A DNA stretch of 64,000 bases, from the NCBI GenBank assembly GCA_947561715.1, contig OX387197.1:22842266-22906265 (forward strand). The letters run 5' to 3'. Source of the DNA: Ascidia mentula (taxonomy: Eukaryota > Chordata > Ascidiacea > Phlebobranchia > Ascidiidae). A program made the translations under genes and the position numbers. The notes under the pieces were generated by a model. The model was not told the origin of the DNA. It did no database searches and saw nothing but the letters and a program-made list of their open reading frames with translations. Positions 58,553 to 64,000 of the stretch are shown here, one piece after another (the stretch's first letter is position 1; each line of letters starts with the position of its first letter).

Positions 58553-59644
58553 GAAATGCCGCACCCTGCTCTGTAGGGTGACTAATTCTGTTACGTGTGC
58601 ACCGGTATGGCTCTCAAAGTCACCCGTATCCGATAACCAGTTCAGATTTAGGCGGAATAGCCGTTTACTCTGTTAAAGTTTTTTGTATAATTGATTGGCA
58701 ATTACTGTGGCTGTTCTTCTGCAAATTTTAGCAATTTACACATTTACTGCTTTCTGTAAAATAAGATTTGTTGCTAACATATAATTTGCCGTACATGATA
58801 ATTGCTAGGATATAAACAATTGACTAATTTGCAAGTGAAATTGTCATATTGGATTGCAAGAGTCAGCGACAGTATGGGTCCCATTTGGGCAAGGAAAGAA
58901 GTTGACGATGCCAGTTTCTACTGGGCGAAATTAATAATACTATTTTGGAATACGCCAGTCGTCTATCATTCTTTCTGAGTTTCTTGTTACCACAAAGTTA
59001 TTCTTTTTTTTCGGAACTACACATACCAGCGGGGCCACATTAGAACAGGAAGTGGTTGGGGTAGGCGATGACGGTGGTTTAGAATATCAACTGGAAGATA
59101 TACGTCGAAATGCAATACAGTTTAACATTTCTAAACCAACGATTCTGTTTTGGATAACTCTTACAAACTTTCAACAAAATCTCTTGAGAAATAAAAACAT
59201 TACGGTATGATGAGATCCGAACAGGGTATATATTATGATGTTATTACAAATTCAGTATTCTCAGTAGCAATTATTATCAAATACAGTTAGCAGTCCAACA
59301 ACAAAACTAATATCTATACATTCTGATGAGTTTTATGAGAACTATTGACCGTATATACAGAAGTTGTTGTTTTGTGGAAAGAGAAAAATAATGCGTAGGC
59401 TCCAGTGGGAAGAGCTGCTGTGTGGTTAGTTGCTGACAACAGTGAAGACATCATACATTGAGATATTGCCTTTTAGACGTGTGAAAGTTTCCTTCGCGTG
59501 TTGTTGGTGAGACACTAAAGTAATATTTGTTATGTGATTGAAATCTTAAAGTAGTCAGCGTAAATAACTTCAGTGTATTGGTTACTAGGTTACAAACTTG
59601 CCATCAGTATTGATTGGGTAGATTACAATATGTACTGTTTAAAA
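58553..59644. other. Flank between psi-X and C4
   Basis: Noncoding counterpart of 53712-54746. Nothing further seen. Confidence 0.5.
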
Positions 59645-61868
59645 ATGCTTGAGCTTATTTGCCTGAGTTATTTTGGATTTGTACATGTCAGCGCTCAAAC
59701 CTGGCACCAGTTTCAAGGTTACGAGTATTACATCGAATATATTGCAGCCAGTACTTACGCTCAAGCTGAAAGTGGATGTGCTGCAAAAAATGCTAATGTG
59801 ACAAATATTAAAACAACTCAAGTGTTCAACTTTCTTATCGGAAAGATAAATGTAACAGGTAAATAGGTCCTTGTTTCCTATTTAGAATATGTCAAATCAT
59901 GTTTAGTTTTACAAACCAAAGCTCAAATATGACATAAAACCATTGCCTCTGTTCGAATTTATATCAGTCCAATTTACTTTTTATTTAGACTTTCCCTACT
60001 CGTTTTACGTTGGTGCTACAAGAGTCACAGACACCAACAGGTTTCAATGGACAGATGGCACAAGTGTTGATGTATCACAGTGGTTTACAGGGGAACCAAA
60101 CAATTCCGGAGGAAATGAGGATTGTGTGATAATGGGTTGGGTTTATGAACTTGATTCAACGTTCAGATGGAGAGATATTCCTTGTACATACACATCAAGA
60201 TATATTTGTCAACGATTGACCGGTACACCAATTTTAACTCATCAATTGCCTATTCTACTAGTTGTATTTCACTGATTACGTTTCGGTTGACTACCACGCA
60301 CTACTTTCACAAACATCAAGATATATTTGTCAGCGACGGTCAGGTAAAAACACAATAAAATATGCCTAATTACAACATAGTTTGCGAAGATAAATGTTGC
60401 TGATTAAGGAAAATTATTTTCTAAATATTACATTCAAAGTAGATTTATGCGTCTAACAATTGTATTATAAACGCGGTTGCAATGTTTAGCGTTAGAACCA
60501 ATTGTTTTGCATCTTGCAGGACTGACTACTCCCATCACAGCCACTCCGTGTACCACTGCAACAACAGATTGCATTTGTGATAAGATGTCAAGCATGGCAG
60601 GTATACAAACCATGTGCGTTGTTAGAAACTAACTTTTGCAAATTGTTTTACGCACTCCAACAAAAAAGTCAAGTTTGTTTTATGTAAGGTAGTAAGTTAA
60701 TTTGCAGATTCGAACAATCGAACCGAATCTTTTTATTATTTACAAAAGGAACAGAATCAACGAAAGGAGCAGGATCAACAAAAGGAACAGAAACAAAAAA
60801 GGGGCATCATCTTCAAAAGAAACAGAACATTCCATGACAAGTAATTTTTCAACAGTTGGTAAAAAACCTCAGCAATTTGACGCATAAGCTTCTGGTAGTG
60901 CCCTTGTTCAGAAATTCGGACTATTTCTCGTCAACATTTGTCAACAATTTCTAAAATTTTTGAAAAATTACCACACAAACTTTTTCTAAACTTACAAAAT
61001 TGTTGACAAAATGGAGTGTAGGCCTAGTAAAACAAAAACAAAATTCATTTTTGTCTTCTCTGGTGTTTAACTTTCGTTTTGTATGAAGTGCTGTGGCTTA
61101 AAGCTTATGTTCACAGTGGCCAGTCCCATTCGCTTTTATATATGCTACATTGTCAACGCCAGGTGCCAAATGAAAATTAATTTTGACCTGGGCATTTTAA
61201 CTGTAGTACCTGCATCTACATCTATCGTTTCGACACCGAGCAGCACATTAAAACAGAAAGTCGTCGAATCAGACACATCTCGGGTTGTATCAGCTTCATC
61301 AACTATTCAGCATAAATCCATGACCTCAGCATCATCACCAGAAACACACGCTTTCAGGGCACAAAACCGCGGTCAGTAGTATATCGTGGGGTAGTTTTTA
61401 AAATCAGATCGCTTAAACTTACTGATTTCTTTTCTGCAGGCGACTGCACTGCACCCACAGTAATTCTTGTCCTTTTGTTGGTCACTAACTTTGCGAGCTT
61501 CTTTGCTCTATGGAAACTTTGGCAGTAAGTCAAGTTCTGTGTAAAGGCTGTAAACCGATATATTTTCACTTAATTGGGGTTCATGTCCTGTAGAAGATTG
61601 AAAATATGCGAAACAAACGCACAAATGGAGATGAAACACAAACAACAGGAAGCACCTTACTGTGAAATATCACAAAGTGCTTCCCGCAATTACGAAAATG
61701 TCGAGACAGGTACATTAGGAATTTCAGAGAGATTTGGTGGGTTTAAACCGAAAACAATTGTTTTCAGGAATTGTGACCGATTCTGGGATGGTTGCAGCAA
61801 CTAGGAGCATTGCAAAACCGAAAGTAACAGACTCCCACCAATCAACATACGAAATATTTTCTACATAG
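59645..61868 (+). CDS. Type C lectin-like receptor C4 with tyrosine tail
   Basis: Predicted receptor of about 344 aa. Exons: 59645-59858, 59989-60222, 60520-60600, probably 60802-60840, 61207-61371, 61440-61524, 61594-61709, 61768-61868; phases agree. Signal peptide MLELICLSYFGFVHVSA; CTLD with QTWHQFQGYEY, GCAAKN, FYVGAT, EPNNSGGNEDC, WRDIPCTY and YICQ. EPN is kept. One stalk exon has TTDCICDKM, a cysteine pair shared with C2; others are Ser/Thr-rich. The TM is APTVILVLLLVTNFASFF, ending WKLWQ. The tail has APYCEI, NYENVE and STYEIF, that is, three possible SH2 sites. The tail is unlike that of C3, although the CTLDs are close, so the tail or head was exchanged during evolution. The exon at 60802 has a purine-rich acceptor and is the least certain. 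Confidence 0.8.
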
Positions 61869-62539
61869 CAAAGTTTACTGTTTACCACGCGACATAAATA
61901 ACTAAAGTTCCCAACCAACTGTATCACGAGTTGCATATATTGCTCTGCAAATGCACAAGATGGTTTATTGTTCATTGTTGTAGTGTGAAAACTCTATATT
62001 AAATCCACATTAAACAACATTTCCACAATAAACTATATGACGTATGCGTTTGGTAGTAATAAATGTTCCATTAGTTTGAATATTTTATCGTATGGACAAA
62101 ACGTCTCTATTGTGACAGTATTAATAGCATGATGTGTGACTCAGTGACACGGAGCAATAACGTGTAGGCCATTAATGTCGCAACGGAGGTGGAGTTGATT
62201 GGATCACAGGTTGTAACGAAAGTTGCTCACGTGCAAATGACGAAACCATATGCAGGAATGTACATATTTTTGTGAGCTGTAATAGATTTATGACATACAT
62301 GTTCGAGCAGATGGTACAATTTCACTCCACTCGTATTGTTAGTAAGGCAGTGAATAAATAATCTTTCCCAAATTGATTTATTGTCAACCATGTGGGAGTA
62401 TATCAACCTAGTCTATGTTACAATACGAGTTCAAAAGTTTTAAACAACAAACGATTACTTGGTTGATAAACTCTTCTTCGCAATGGAGCAAAAATATGGA
62501 CTGCCTGGTTTCCTGTTTCGTTATGAGCGCCAAAGCTTA
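61869..62539. other. 3' flank of C4
   Basis: No gene recognised. Confidence 0.35.
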
Positions 62540-62990
62540 AACCTGGATCCAGTTAAAAGGTGATGAGTATTAGATCGAATACAGTGCAGTCAGTTCTTAT
62601 TGACACTCAAAGTGGATGTGCTCCAATAAATGCTAATGTAGAAACTGTTTAATGTAGAAAAAATTAAGTGCAACCGGTAGCATTTCAATTTCGGTAAGGG
62701 TGGAAACTGCTAATACAAATAAGATATGCAACTTTATGCTGGATCAGATTTCCAATAATGTGTGTCGCCAAAACTTTCTCTGATTCTTTTACGTCGGTGC
62801 TACGAGATTCATTGGCACCAACAGATTTCAGTAGACAGACGGGACAAGTGATGATGTAGCACAGTGTAGTTGCGGAAAGCGGAAGCAACCAACACTGGAG
62901 GAAACAAGTGATAGTGGCTTGGGTTTAAAAACTTGTATGTTGCATGGTTTCTAAAGACCTTTCCAAAGATAAATATATGTTGCCGTGTAA
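62540..62990 (+). pseudogene. C5: strongly decayed lectin receptor
   Basis: The first exon relic near 62543-62680 keeps LNLDPVKR-like and EYxIEYSAVSSY-like pieces and a SGCAP cysteine region with stops and a deletion. The second exon relic near 62775-62950 keeps FYVGATR, TDGTS and a VIMGWV-like part, also broken. Order and spacing fit a type C gene. Confidence 0.75.
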
Positions 62991-64000
62991 ACAAAACTAT
63001 TGTTAATTCCTGCTAACAATATTAACAACAGTTTTCCAAGTTTTTCAACTGGACATTTGGAACAACGCATACATGTGGTTACCAAACAAAGTAGGTTTAT
63101 TTGGCAAATAAAGAAAATAAGCACTTAAAACTGAACAATTTCAGCTTTCCTTCACTGCGATCAAGCTATCTTTATAGTAATGTAGTGTTGAGAGTATTTT
63201 CAACCTATATGCCGGAAACAGCAGTGTCCTACACGCAAGTGATAACATACAGAGCTGGTAGGCCGTACACTGACAATAGATGCCTTAATGTAGACGGAAG
63301 TTGAATGATTGAAAGTTGTTGCACTATCTCATGTATTGCGTTAGTCTGTTTTCTGCCATGAAATTGTATCGCAAATCTGGACACTACGTTTATTCAGGGT
63401 GTTTGTAGAGTTACCTTGAAGTAACATTGCTTTTATAGTTTATCACCCGCATATTTTAGGCATATAACGACTTTCTGTGAAATGTAAATGCAGGTGACAC
63501 ACAGACCAGGTTCATGTGGTTAAGTAGGATAAAACATATTGGTGTTGTTGTGTTCTCCAGTTTTTGTGTTGTCAACAGTAGTGTGCCAATGCCTGCACAA
63601 TGGCGCTTGATCCCGCCTAGCCAGTTTGTATATGGGATTTTGTATAAAGCTGGCAAGTCGTTTACAGTGATGAACTAAAGGAAATTGGCAGTGATGTGCT
63701 ATAGATTATTTTAAACTTTATTAAAGCACCAGCACTTTACAAAAGATAAGCAATAAGACAGATATAAAAGTGTGTCACAAAAGGAATCCGTTCAGCATAC
63801 AAAAAAATAATAAAGAGGAAATTAGTGCAATAAATGAAGGTCTTGTTGTTGTGCGTAAATTAGGTGTTGTTTTTTTGTATTTTGGCCTGGTTAAGATATA
63901 ATTGGAACTATGTGACAGTTAAAGTGTCATGTCAAAACCTTGTGCATCCACCTCCACTTCCACAGCGTAACCGCTATACTTTCGCGGGGCTGTATGGTGT
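62991..64000. other. Right end, nothing firm
   Basis: No TM or tail exon of C5 and no other gene could be recognised up to the end of the window. Confidence 0.35.

Noticed and set aside
60742-60840. A STKGTE-type threonine repeat frame as a C4 stalk exon
   Set aside because: It ends in a stop and no phase-1 acceptor enters that frame usefully; the short exon at 60802 in another frame fits both neighbours.
1-64000. CRISPR arrays, operons or other prokaryotic features
   Set aside because: Spliced genes, TM receptor exons and eukaryotic transposons show that this is an animal genome; the regular decamer array has no spacers.

Overview
The window is eukaryotic, AT-rich DNA whose genes are split by many short introns (tens to a few hundred bases, GT-AG with some GC-AG). 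The gene content suggests an invertebrate chordate, most likely a solitary ascidian such as Ciona: an expanded array of membrane C-type lectin-like receptors, an LDLa-containing 7TM receptor, intron-poor drug/metabolite transporters and several small DNA transposons. The species is an inference; no ribosomal or mitochondrial marker is present.

Left part (about 1-23,300, + strand): a tandem array of lectin receptors of two types. Type A (A1 at 667, A2 at 5964, the CTLD-less A3 at 11394, the wrecked A4 at 16898) has an EPN-type C-type lectin domain (CTLD) in two exons, Thr/Ser-rich stalk exons, a transmembrane (TM) exon and a cytoplasmic tail with tyrosine motifs. Type B (B1 at 12959, B2 at 20558) has a QPD-type CTLD and a very short tail. 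The A3-B1 block was duplicated as A4-B2, and hAT-like elements then damaged the copy.

Middle part (23,300-46,400): two tandem paralogous EamA/DMT (SLC35G-like) transporters, a truncated third copy 15 kb away, a 0.75-kb minisatellite, and on the - strand an LDLa-repeat class A GPCR. The long region of that receptor locus holds a Ty3/gypsy relic (LTR, primer site, gag, protease, integrase remnants) invaded by a tRNA-derived SINE. A Penelope-like element fragment lies nearby.

Right part (46,400-64,000, + strand): type C lectin receptors. C2 is a broken copy; C3 (54747-57646) has an intact frame and a long tail with ten tyrosines; C4 (59645-61868) is intact; C5 is a ruin. Next to C3 lies an unrelated single-pass receptor-like gene X (52248-53711) with an unrecognised cysteine-containing ectodomain and a YDQV tail motif. 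X and C3 were duplicated together as psi-X and C4.

Taken together, the lectin and X genes look like a fast-evolving array of paired surface receptors: the ectodomains vary (EPN, EPT, QPD, or a different domain altogether), while the tails carry ITIM/SH2-docking-like YxxV/I/L motifs. This resembles vertebrate NK-receptor or Siglec clusters in architecture. Immune function is inference from architecture, not shown by the sequence.
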